A DNA stretch of 64,000 nucleotides from Crateriforma sp964453205 (lineage in GTDB: Bacteria; Planctomycetota; Planctomycetia; Pirellulales; Pirellulaceae). Shown here one piece after another: positions 35,846 to 44,409 of this stretch; the stretch's first letter is position 1, and each line of letters opens with the position of its first letter. A model generated the notes under the pieces. It saw only the letters and a list, made by a program, of their open reading frames with translations, was not told where the DNA came from and made no database searches. Where the stretch lies: assembly GCA_964453205.1 (NCBI GenBank), contig CAYVRC010000001.1:1-64000 (forward strand). Reading direction: 5' to 3'. A program made the translations under genes and the position numbers.

Positions 35846-37497
35846 CAGGAATCCGACTCCATGACGTCGTCAATGAATTCACGCGGATTCAGTGCGACGT
35901 TATCGCCTTCCCGGATCCCGCTCAGGACTTGCACGGACGAATCGTTGTCACGACCGGTCGTGATCTCACGGGCGACCATGCGGCCGGATTGATTGATCAA
36001 CACCCAATTTTTATCGTCGCGTTGGACGATCGATTGCATCGGCACGACCACGGCGTCCCGGACGAAATCGACCATGATCTCCGTGACCGCGGTCATGCCG
36101 GGTTTCAAATGCTTGACCCGATCATCGATCGTGACCACGGTTGGATAGACTTTCGTATCACTGCCACGCCAGCCGTTTTGTTCGGGCAACACGGCGATCG
36201 ATTTGACCGTTCCGCGAAACTCCATGTCGGGGAACGCGTCGACGGTGATGTCGGCCTTCATGCCGATTTGAATTTGATCCAGATCGGATTCGTGAACCAC
36301 GGTTTGAACCTGCATGGATTCCAGCGAAGGGAGTGACAAGATGTGTTGGCGATAGCGAACCGCAGCCCCTTCACGAATTTCGTCGTTGCGGCTGGTCGCG
36401 TAAGCCACCATCCCGGCTTCGGGTGCATAAATTTTGCAGGCGTCCAACTGGGTTTGGTACCGGATCAAACGCTCTTCTTCTTTTTTCAGCGATTCGGTTC
36501 GTGCCCGCAAGATCGCCTGGACCTGCGCCATCTTGGCTTCATTCGTTCGCTCGACTTGTTCCAGCGACTGTTCGGCGGTCGCGAGCTTGCCTTCCAGCGT
36601 CAGCATCTGCATTTGACGTTCATAGGTTTCCGTTTTTCGCAAGGAAGCCAGCGAAGTCTCCAGCTTGTTGAGCCGGGCGGCGTATTCGCCTTCCGCCTGC
36701 AGATACGCCAACTCGCTTTTGCGAAGTTCGTTTCGGTTGGCGTACCCGAGTTTGTAGAGCGAATCGATTCCGCGACGGTCATCTCGACGCAATTCCAACG
36801 TGGCTTGGGCTTCCAAAATCTGATTGTTGACATCGTCGATGGCACGGTTGATCTCGGCGACGGCCAGCTTGTGGGTTCCGCTTTCTTCGTCGACGAACAT
36901 TTCTAATTCCAGTTCGGCGAGCTTGACCTTGAGCTCGGCTTCCGTCTTGTTGGTTTCGTTTTGCACGATTTGATTGTTGTAGTTCGCCTCGGCTTGAATC
37001 TGCGTCGACCGGGCGTCTTCGGTTTCCAGCATCTGTTCGTCGAGCTCTTCTTGCATCGGAGCCGACTCGATTTCGACCAACAAATCGCCCTTTTCGACGC
37101 TGCTGCCGTTGGCGATGATCCACAGGATGGGCGTGCCATTGATGCCGTCACGTTGCACGTCTTCGACTTCGCATTGGATCTCGCGGTTGGTCTGACTCTC
37201 GAGATTGCCGCGTTCGATCACGGAGACCTGAAGGTCCGCTCGGCCGACCTCGTGCCAAAGAATCCGCTCGTCGATCGCATCACCGTTGCCCCAAAAACTG
37301 GAGGCAAAAAACAATCCGACCACGGGCAACACCGAACCGATGGCCAACATCGGAAAGACGGGAATGGCCCCCCGGCGACGATGCTGGCCGGAAACCTGGG
37401 CGACGGAAACGGCCGTCGGATCTCCGGCTTTCGAAGCTCGCGGGCGCATCGAAGGTGAATCGGTGGAGAACGGTAGATTGGCGATCGAGGCGGACAT
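35845..37497 (-). CDS. MacA/HlyD-type membrane fusion protein
   Basis: 550 aa. A cytoplasmic N-terminal tail of about 45 residues precedes a signal-anchor helix (IPVFPMLAIGSVLPVVGLFFA). Lipoyl halves lie around 80-130 and about 355-380 (KIYAPEAGMVAYATSRNDEI). A coiled coil of about 220 residues separates them, longer than in E. coli MacA and suited to a wide periplasm. Beta-barrel and membrane-proximal domains follow (KADITVDAFPDMEFRGTVKS; VVVPMQSIVQRDDKNWVLI). It is the first gene of the MacA-MacB-TolC-like set and is translationally coupled to the permease. Confidence 0.9.
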   Translation of the reverse strand: MSASIANLPFSTDSPSMRPRASKAGDPTAVSVAQVSGQHRRRGAIPVFPMLAIGSVLPVVGLFFASSFWGNGDAIDERILWHEVGRADLQVSVIERGNLESQTNREIQCEVEDVQRDGINGTPILWIIANGSSVEKGDLLVEIESAPMQEELDEQMLETEDARSTQIQAEANYNNQIVQNETNKTEAELKVKLAELELEMFVDEESGTHKLAVAEINRAIDDVNNQILEAQATLELRRDDRRGIDSLYKLGYANRNELRKSELAYLQAEGEYAARLNKLETSLASLRKTETYERQMQMLTLEGKLATAEQSLEQVERTNEAKMAQVQAILRARTESLKKEEERLIRYQTQLDACKIYAPEAGMVAYATSRNDEIREGAAVRYRQHILSLPSLESMQVQTVVHESDLDQIQIGMKADITVDAFPDMEFRGTVKSIAVLPEQNGWRGSDTKVYPTVVTIDDRVKHLKPGMTAVTEIMVDFVRDAVVVPMQSIVQRDDKNWVLINQSGRMVAREITTGRDNDSSVQVLSGIREGDNVALNPREFIDDVMESDS

Positions 37498-38032
37498 CAG
37501 ATCGTTCCAAGGAGGGCGGGAAACTCAGCTGTCGCATCCGAAATCGCCTGCCGTTCAGGCTCGGGTGCATTCGGAAAGCGAGGAAACGTAGTTTCGGTGG
37601 CGGGCGGGAGGGGAGGAATCGGATCGGGCGATTCGGCGGGATCGCCGGCGAATCGTCGATGGGATTCCGGTGGGACCCTCGATTGTAGTCGACAGGCCAG
37701 GGTTTGTCTGTGCATGTTTCGCGCCGCCGGCCGCTCGATCAATCCAATCCGATCGAGCGGTGCGAAGCGGCGTCACGGAAAACCGTTCCCAAGCCCGTTT
37801 GTTCGCGAATACACCGCGAATTTGGACAGAAAAGCTTCCCGCTCCCTCGGCCCGGCAACGACGAAGGCGATCTCGGCACGCCAATTCGGCAGGCTTCGGC
37901 CCCACGAAGGCGTGCGTTTTGTGTGCGTTTTCGTCTCACCTCGGCTTCCCGAAGGGCCGGGCCTCGCCCCCGCCGATGGGATCGTTTCGCATCAGACTCA
38001 TCATCCTCACTTTCGCGTATGCCCAGTAGCGA
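37498..38032. other. Non-coding region upstream of the MacA-like gene
   Basis: 535 bp with no frame that looks coding on either strand. It probably contains the promoter of the minus-strand efflux genes and decayed sequence downstream of the truncated sigma factor. I see no clear RNA gene or terminator. Confidence 0.55.
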
Positions 38033-38221
38033 TCAGCCGTGCTGCGGGGCAGGCCAGTTGACCATCGCGGTCGCTTGCAGGGTATGGCCGACTCGCTCTC
38101 GGTCGAGCTTCTTCTCGGCCATGCCTCGCAAATCGGAGTACAGCGTTTGCAGCAGCGCGTCGGTCGAACGAGGTGGGGCATTCATCCCGCCAATAGTACT
38201 ACTGTCGTCTGCCGATCGCAA
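38033..38221 (-). pseudogene. Truncated ECF sigma factor (N-terminal fragment)
   Basis: 62 codons. From about residue 13 the sequence LLQTLYSDLRGMAEKKLDRE followed by RVGHTLQATAMVN matches the opening of planctomycetal ECF sigma factors of the sig-70_X6/PF07638 type, where HTLQATALV is a hallmark. Right after this the match breaks off into WPAPQHG and a stop. No region 2.4 or region 4 sequence was found in any frame of the following 500 bp. It lies 10 bp downstream of the Ser/Thr kinase gene on the same strand. It is most simply a deletion remnant; a very short functional peptide cannot be excluded. Confidence 0.65.
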
Positions 38222-38231
38222 AGCGCGGGTA

Positions 38232-39854
38232 TCAGCATGTACACATTTGGCGGTACTCTTTGATCGCCGCGGGCAGCGCGATCAAGTGAACGCCGAGCTG
38301 GATCGCGGCCAAGCAGAAGATGAACAGGTGGGCCACGTAGGTGGCCAACGGGTTTTCGATGTAGGCCGAAAACGCCGGTGTGCCGCCCAGCAGCACAAAC
38401 AGCAGAGCGAGCAGAAAGACCACGCTCAACGTCACGCTGATCGCCATGCTCCCACGGCGATGCCGCATCAATCGCACCGAGTTGATCAGCAGAGGAACGT
38501 GGGGAAACAACGCCACCGGAAGCCCTTCGAGAAAAAACTCCCAATTGTCGAACTTGAAAGGAATTTCGTAGCCGATCGCCAGCAACAAAAAGTGACTGTA
38601 AAGGTTACCCAGCACCGCGATTTGGATCGCCAGGGTCACCGCGCCGGCTTGCGTGATCCGCTCGGGTCGGCTGCACCACAGCCAGGCCCGCCGCGCCGGC
38701 GAGACCGCCTGGGCCTGAATCGCTTGGCCCTCGGCAAACCGTCTCAGGTCGGCCGAAAGTTCACCCGCCGAGGCGTAGCGATCGACCGGATCTCGCTGCA
38801 GGCATCGCGAGATGATGATCCGCAGGTCACGGGGGAGACTTTTCGTCGCCGGCAGACCGCCCGTGCCGGCGTTTCGCACTTGATCCAGGACCGCCGTCGT
38901 CGTGTCGCCGTCGAACGGGCGGGCTCCCGTGGCCAATTCATGCAGCACAACGCCCAACGCGAACACGTCACTGGTCGGTCCGATCAATTCACGTTTGCAC
39001 TCGGCTTGCTCCGGCGCCATGTACAACGGTGTGCCCAGGAACAAGCTGGTGGAGGTCTTGTCCAATTGGCTGTCGGTCAGCCGGGCCAATCCGAAATCCG
39101 TTACCTTGGGCATCCAATCACCGAGCGTCCGACGGCTGGAGGAATCGGAGCAACGCGAGACCAGCAGGATGTTGGACGGTTTGATGTCCAGGTGTATGAT
39201 TCCCCCGTCGTGACAGTGCTCAATGGCGTCTGCGACCTGGGCCATGAAACCTGCGACTTCGCGGGGCTCGCGTCGGGAATCGTCGCGACGCATCCAGGTC
39301 GCCAAATCTCCGCCGTCGCACCACTGTGCCGCAATGTAGGGAAACGGGCCGTCGGAACCTACGCCGAGGATCGCGACCAGATTGGGATGATCCAATCGTG
39401 CCGCGGCGCGAGCTTCCCGCAAAAATCGCCGTTCCAGTCCGCTGGCGAACATCAAATCGACCCGGGGGATCTTCAACGCGACGACGCGGTCGAGCTGGAC
39501 ATCACGGGCCTGAAAAACGTTCCCCATGCCGCCCTGACCCACGTTTCGGATCAGTTGATAATTCGCGACTCGCCTGATCGCGCCGTCACGCGGTGGCGCG
39601 TTCGGAGTGTCGACGAGGCTCTGAAACTGAGTTTTCGTTTCCGCCAGGGGCCGACGCGTCTTGGGCGACGATTTCGCCGAGGCGTCGTCCAAGTTTTCAA
39701 ACAGTCGATCGGCATCGGCCTGATGCTTGACAAGCTCCCGCAATCGATTCAGGCGGTCGTCGTCGCCGTCACAGACCCGTTCCAAGAACCGCTGGCGGTC
39801 ATTCTCGTCGGGGAGCTGTGTGAGTTCCCAAACGATATCTTCGTCGGTGGTCAT
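38232..39854 (-). CDS. Ser/Thr protein kinase with C-terminal membrane domain
   Basis: 540 aa. An N-terminal helical segment (1-95) precedes the kinase domain at about 98-360: glycine loop GQGGMG (106-111), Lys128 in VVALKIP, catalytic loop HLDIKPSN with Asp223 (Leu replaces the usual Arg), DFG at 253-255 and GTPLYMAPEQ. The catalytic set is otherwise complete. The missing Arg makes it a non-RD kinase, which are often not controlled by activation-loop phosphorylation. Four hydrophobic helices occupy about 400-535, ending in MCTC. No extracellular sensor domain is seen. In planctomycetes such kinases are often paired with ECF sigma factors; the sigma gene next to this one is broken. Confidence 0.93.
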   Translation of the reverse strand: MTTDEDIVWELTQLPDENDRQRFLERVCDGDDDRLNRLRELVKHQADADRLFENLDDASAKSSPKTRRPLAETKTQFQSLVDTPNAPPRDGAIRRVANYQLIRNVGQGGMGNVFQARDVQLDRVVALKIPRVDLMFASGLERRFLREARAAARLDHPNLVAILGVGSDGPFPYIAAQWCDGGDLATWMRRDDSRREPREVAGFMAQVADAIEHCHDGGIIHLDIKPSNILLVSRCSDSSSRRTLGDWMPKVTDFGLARLTDSQLDKTSTSLFLGTPLYMAPEQAECKRELIGPTSDVFALGVVLHELATGARPFDGDTTTAVLDQVRNAGTGGLPATKSLPRDLRIIISRCLQRDPVDRYASAGELSADLRRFAEGQAIQAQAVSPARRAWLWCSRPERITQAGAVTLAIQIAVLGNLYSHFLLLAIGYEIPFKFDNWEFFLEGLPVALFPHVPLLINSVRLMRHRRGSMAISVTLSVVFLLALLFVLLGGTPAFSAYIENPLATYVAHLFIFCLAAIQLGVHLIALPAAIKEYRQMCTC

Positions 39855-40235
39855 GATCGTCTTGTGGTGCGGATGTTCGGCGGCGTCGGGTGAAGGCCTG
39901 CGAAACGTTTCGGGGTCTTATTGTTCATCGAGTCCGATGCGAAAGATATCGTCGACCGAGGCAGGCGGCGAATCACTGGCGGTGCTTTCGCGGAGGCGAA
40001 GCGATCCTGGGATGGATGGAGGTCAGTCGAATTGCCCGCCCGTGCCGCGGCGAGTGGATTTCTTGTCCTGCAACACCTTGAAGGCGAAAGACCGTGAAGG
40101 CGAAAGACCGTGCCGGAATGCCTCACGAAATCCGGAGAAAAAACTCGCACAGCATCCGCCTCGCCCGCCCGTGAGGGCTCTTTCGCAACGGCGATATCGA
40201 TCCGCCACTCCTTGCCCTGACCTCGGAACCCTACC
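39855..40235. other. Non-coding region with a short tandem duplication
   Basis: 381 bp between the kinase start and a small exported ORF. It should contain the kinase promoter, but I see no reliable consensus. An exact 16-bp tandem duplication lies inside. No convincing gene on either strand. Confidence 0.5.
40081..40112. repeat. Exact 16-bp tandem duplication
   Basis: AAGGCGAAAGACCGTG occurs twice head to tail (40081-40096 and 40097-40112) in non-coding sequence. Confidence 0.9.
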
Positions 40236-40436
40236 GTGCGACTGTTTTTATGGACATCACTCACCCTGATTTTGCTCTCCTTCCATCCCGCTCAAGCTGC
40301 GGTCATTGGTGCTGGCCAGACGCGGATCCCCAGCGTCGCGAGCCAGGACATCACCTTGCTGCCTGGAACACGATTCAATTCGAGCGCTGACGAAATCAGA
40401 ATCATGAACATGACCGGTACGCCGGAGGCCCCGTGA
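40236..40436 (+). CDS. Small putative exported protein
   Basis: 66 aa from a GTG start. The first 21 residues form a plausible signal peptide (MRLFLWTSLTLILLSFHPAQA, cleaved before AVIG). The remaining 45 residues have no recognised motif. It may be a real short secreted peptide or the truncated start of a longer exported protein. Several hairpins follow its stop. No homologue is known to me, so confidence is low. Confidence 0.35.
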   Translation: MRLFLWTSLTLILLSFHPAQAAVIGAGQTRIPSVASQDITLLPGTRFNSSADEIRIMNMTGTPEAP

Positions 40437-40794
40437 TTGGGCGAAGCATCTTTGCGGAGTGCGGGACGGCGTCCGGGCAACTTTTTGCCCCGCCGGGTCT
40501 CGTTTTCAAGTAAGCTTGAAATGTCCTCGCGAGGATCGCTGCTGTTGCACGCTCGTCTGGCCTTGGCATCGGACTTTCGTCCCTTTGCCGGCTTCGGCAT
40601 CGGATCCGCCCCGGATTCTTTCGATGACCGAGGGTACTGAAAAAGGCTGCGGGTTTTGAACCCGAACGAGTTTTCCGCGGCCGCGATTCGCGAGCGTCAC
40701 CCGATGGTGGCCGAAACGGCCCCTTTGATGGACGCCGACGAGTGAATGTCTCGGGGACGCAGTTGCTTTCCGCCCTCCGGTTATCACCCCGCCC
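40437..40794. other. Non-coding region with three clustered hairpins
   Basis: 358 bp upstream of a sulfatase. Within 40475-40535 are three inverted repeats: GGGCAA-N4-TTGCCC (40475-40490), TTTCAAG-N4-CTTGAAA (40504-40521) and the 12-bp palindrome TCCTCGCGAGGA (40524-40535). The rest looks featureless. The hairpins may belong to the 3' end of the small upstream ORF, to an operator, or to an untranslated RNA. Confidence 0.55.
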
Positions 40795-42453
40795 ATGAAC
40801 AATCGATCGAAACCGTTTCGGCGGCCCGTCCCGCTGACCCTGCTGCTTCTGACGCTGATCGGATCCCTCGGGAAGGTCGGTGACGAATCGGCCCGTGCCG
40901 ACGAACAGCGTGCCGACGAATCGCCCACCGCCACGGCGACCGCGGAGGTCGACCGGCCCAACATCCTGGTTTGCATCGCCGACGATTGGTCGTTCGGACA
41001 TGCCGGTGCTTACGACTGCGATTGGGTGCGAACGCCCGGGTTTGATCGCGTCGCCAAAGCCGGTTTGCTGTTCACTCGCGCTTACACGCCCAACGCCAAA
41101 TGCGCGCCTTCGCGTGCGGCGATCCTGACCGGACGAAACTCTTGGCAGTTGGAAGAAGCCTGCAATCACATTTGTGAATTCCCGGCCAAGTTCAAGACGT
41201 ACGTCGAAGCGTTGAAGGTCGCGGGCTACCAAGTCGGCACGACCGGAAAAGGCTGGGGACCGGGCAACGCGATCGATGAAAACGGAACGCCGCGACAAAT
41301 GACCGGCCGACCTTTCACCGCCCGCCGCGAAAAACCGCCGACCAACAAGATCGGCGCGAACGATTATGCCGCCAACTTCACGGACTTTCTGGATCAAGCC
41401 GACGCCGACACGCCCTGGTGTTTTTGGTACGGGGCGACCGAGCCGCACCGGGCGTACGAATACGGTAGCGGGGTTCGAATCGCCGGAAAGCAACTGTCAG
41501 ACATCGATCACGTCCCCGCCTACTGGCCCGACAATGAAACGATTCGCAACGACATGTTGGACTACGCCGTCGAAGTCGAACACTTCGACAGCCATACCGA
41601 TCGTATCCTTCGCGAACTGGAATCCCGCGGACAGCTTGACAACACGCTGGTCATGGTGACCTCGGATCATGGCATGCCGTTCCCCCGGGTCAAAGGCCAA
41701 GCTTATGAACCCAGCAATCATATCCCCTTGGCGATCATGTGGCCCGGCAAGATTCGCAAACCGGGGCGACGTGTCGACGACTACGTCAGTCTGATCGACC
41801 TGGCGCCGACGATTCTGCAAGCCGCCGGCGTGGCACCGTCGGCCAGCATCATGCAACCGTTGACCGGCGTCCCGCTGATCGACTTGTTCGAAAGCGACTT
41901 GCAAGGCCGCATCGACCCTGCCCGCGACCACGTCTTGATCGGTAAGGAACGACACGACACCGGACGGCCCGACGACGTGGGTTATCCGATCCGCGGAATC
42001 ATCCAAGACGACATGTTGTTCTTGCAAAATTTCGAACCCGATCGCTGGCCGGCCGGCAACCCGGAAACCGGTTACCTCAACACCGACGGCGGCCCGACGA
42101 AAACGGTCATCTTGAACGGCCGTCGCGACGGGTCGGACGTCGAGCACTGGCAACAGTGTTTCGGGAAACGACCGCCGGAAGAGTTCTACGACCTGAGCGA
42201 CGACCCGGACTGCGTCAACAACTTGGCCGACAACACCGACGCGGCCAAGCTGAAGCAGGCCCTCAAGAACCAAATGACCGCGGAGCTTAAACTGCAATCC
42301 GATCCGCGCATGTTCGGAAACGGCGACGTTTTCGAAAAGATGGAATACGTGAACCCGGGAACACGAGACTTCTACAATCGCAAGGTGCAAGGCGAAAAAA
42401 TCGATGCCGGCTGGATCAACGCCAGTGACGTCGAACCCGAGCCGATCGAATGA
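40795..42453 (+). CDS. Sulfatase (formylglycine-dependent, secreted)
   Basis: 552 aa. A Sec signal (PVPLTLLLLTLIGSLG) is followed by a short linker rich in Ala, Asp and Glu. The metal site is NILVCIADDWSFGHAGAYDC and the formylglycine site is Cys103 in CAPSRAAILTGR. TTGKGWGPG and TSDHGMPFPR complete the active site. The overall pattern is closer to heparan N-sulfatase-like sulfatases than to arylsulfatase A types. The 64-bp spacing to the next sulfatase gene suggests co-transcription. Probable role: removal of sulfate from polysaccharide. Confidence 0.95.
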   Translation: MNNRSKPFRRPVPLTLLLLTLIGSLGKVGDESARADEQRADESPTATATAEVDRPNILVCIADDWSFGHAGAYDCDWVRTPGFDRVAKAGLLFTRAYTPNAKCAPSRAAILTGRNSWQLEEACNHICEFPAKFKTYVEALKVAGYQVGTTGKGWGPGNAIDENGTPRQMTGRPFTARREKPPTNKIGANDYAANFTDFLDQADADTPWCFWYGATEPHRAYEYGSGVRIAGKQLSDIDHVPAYWPDNETIRNDMLDYAVEVEHFDSHTDRILRELESRGQLDNTLVMVTSDHGMPFPRVKGQAYEPSNHIPLAIMWPGKIRKPGRRVDDYVSLIDLAPTILQAAGVAPSASIMQPLTGVPLIDLFESDLQGRIDPARDHVLIGKERHDTGRPDDVGYPIRGIIQDDMLFLQNFEPDRWPAGNPETGYLNTDGGPTKTVILNGRRDGSDVEHWQQCFGKRPPEEFYDLSDDPDCVNNLADNTDAAKLKQALKNQMTAELKLQSDPRMFGNGDVFEKMEYVNPGTRDFYNRKVQGEKIDAGWINASDVEPEPIE

Positions 42454-42516
42454 ACGCGAACGCCTGACGAATCCGACCTCCCCAACAAACGCTTACTCCT
42501 CACCGGCCCACACACG

Positions 42517-44280
42517 ATGAAACCGTTCACCCTTCTTCCCCCGATTTTGATTGCATTTTTGCTGAACGTTGTTCTGTCGTCGGACGTCGCGAGCCGACAC
42601 GCGGCAGCGGCCGACCGTCCCAACATCATTTACATCATGAGTGATGACATGGGCTTTTCAGACATCGGTTGCTATGGCAGCGAGATCGATACGCCCAACT
42701 TGGACTCGTTGGCGGAAAACGGACTTCGCCTCAGCCAGTTTTACAACACGGCGCGATGCTGCCCGACCAGGGCCAGCTTATTGACAGGCCTTTATCCGCA
42801 CCAAGCCGGGATCGGTCACATGACAAACGACCGTGGCCACGACGGCTATCGCGGCGAACTCAACCGACGATGCGTGACCATTCCCGAAGCGCTGAAATCA
42901 GCCGGCTACCGCGGTTACGTGTCCGGCAAATGGCACGTCACGTCCAAGGTTCGGCCGCGATCGGATGACGACAAATTCAACTGGCCGTTGCAACGCGGCT
43001 TCGACCGTTTCTACGGGACGATTCATGGGGCGGGAAGTTTTTGGGACCCCAATTCGCTCACCCGAGATAACGAATTCGTGTCTCCCTTTGCCGATCCTTT
43101 GTATCCAAGCGATCCCGATCCGGGAGACGACGACGACGATGCGGATGACTTTTATTACACCGACGCGATCAGCGATCACGCCGTCCGATTCATCAAAGAC
43201 CATCACCAGACGTCCGCCGATCAACCGTATTTCATGTACGTCAGTTACACCGCGGCGCACTGGCCGATGCACGCGAGACAATCGGACATCGATAAATACG
43301 CCGGACGATACGATGCGGGCTACGAAGCGATCCGCGAAGCACGGTTCGAAAAAATGATCGAACTCGGGTTGGTCGATGCCGACAGCGTCGTCAACTGGCC
43401 GATTCCCGACGATTGGATCGACCAAGAGATCTGGGACTGGGACCGTCGGTGCATGGAAGTCTACGCCGCGATGATCGACAACATGGATCAAGGTATCGGA
43501 CGTATCCTGAAAGCGTTGAAGGAAACCGGGCAGTACGACGACACGTTGATCTGTTTCTTTCAAGACAATGGGGGATGCGCGGAAGGTTTCGGACGAAACC
43601 AGAATCAGACGATGGCACGTCCCGCCGCCCCGACGCTTCGGGCCCAACCGGCGGAGCATTTGCAAGTCGACATGCAGCCCAAACAGACCCGCGACGGTTA
43701 TCCGGTTCGCGTGGGAAAAATGGCCATGCCAGGTCCCGCAGACACCTACATCGCTTACGGAAAAACCTGGGCGACCGTCTCCAACACCCCGTTCCGCGAA
43801 TACAAACATTGGTGCCACGAAGGCGGCATTTCGACACCGCTGATCATGCATTGGCCCTCCCAAGGCCGACGTGATGGTGAAATCGATTCCACGCCGGCGC
43901 ATTTGATCGACTTGATGGCGACCGCCGTCGATGTTGCCGGAGCCACGTATCCGACGACTTACCACGACGGCCGAAACATCAAGCCGATGGAAGGCGTCAG
44001 TTTGAAACCGCTATTGCACGGCGAAAAGATCGAGCGAGAAGCGATTTATTGGGAACACGAGGGCAACCGGGCCATCCGTGTCGGCGATGAAAAGCTGGTC
44101 GCCAAAGGAGCCAAAGGCGACTGGGAACTTTACAACATCGCCGAGGATCGCAGCGAGCAGAATGACTTGGCCGGCGATCAACCCGAACGGGTCAAAGAAC
44201 TGGCGGCAATGTGGATGGACTATGCCCGACGGGCCGACGTGCTGCCGCTGAATCCGCAAAAGCCGAGAACAAAAAACTGA
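42517..44280 (+). CDS. Arylsulfatase-type sulfatase (secreted)
   Basis: 587 aa. Signal peptide at 1-30. The metal site is NIIYIMSDDMGFSDIGCYG, the formylglycine site is Cys81 in CCPTRASLLTGLYPHQAGIG, and the later motifs are GKWHVTSKVR and CFFQDNGGCAEGFG. This set is typical of large arylsulfatases of the AtsA type. An acidic loop (DPDPGDDDDDADDFY, about 203-217) lies on the surface and could bind calcium. It is 64 bp downstream of another sulfatase and 130 bp upstream of a xylanase in the same direction, suggesting a polysaccharide-degrading cluster. Confidence 0.95.
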   Translation: MKPFTLLPPILIAFLLNVVLSSDVASRHAAAADRPNIIYIMSDDMGFSDIGCYGSEIDTPNLDSLAENGLRLSQFYNTARCCPTRASLLTGLYPHQAGIGHMTNDRGHDGYRGELNRRCVTIPEALKSAGYRGYVSGKWHVTSKVRPRSDDDKFNWPLQRGFDRFYGTIHGAGSFWDPNSLTRDNEFVSPFADPLYPSDPDPGDDDDDADDFYYTDAISDHAVRFIKDHHQTSADQPYFMYVSYTAAHWPMHARQSDIDKYAGRYDAGYEAIREARFEKMIELGLVDADSVVNWPIPDDWIDQEIWDWDRRCMEVYAAMIDNMDQGIGRILKALKETGQYDDTLICFFQDNGGCAEGFGRNQNQTMARPAAPTLRAQPAEHLQVDMQPKQTRDGYPVRVGKMAMPGPADTYIAYGKTWATVSNTPFREYKHWCHEGGISTPLIMHWPSQGRRDGEIDSTPAHLIDLMATAVDVAGATYPTTYHDGRNIKPMEGVSLKPLLHGEKIEREAIYWEHEGNRAIRVGDEKLVAKGAKGDWELYNIAEDRSEQNDLAGDQPERVKELAAMWMDYARRADVLPLNPQKPRTKN

Positions 44281-44409
44281 TCAGCCGTTCGTTCTTTCTC
44301 GTCCCGGCATCCGATCACCCGGGTTCGTGCGGACGGCTTCGTGCGATGCCGTCGCTCGAGCGTTACCGGATCGATCAGATTCCGTTTTTCTCATTTAATT
44401 GACCGTCCC

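Noticed and set aside
37704..39893. Plus-strand frame of 729 codons
   Set aside because: It lies antisense to a clear Ser/Thr kinase, is Arg-, Gln- and Asp-rich, and shows no domain. It is a shadow of high-G+C codon bias.
40402..41493. Minus-strand frame of 363 codons
   Set aside because: Antisense to a sulfatase with a complete active site; composition typical of shadow frames.
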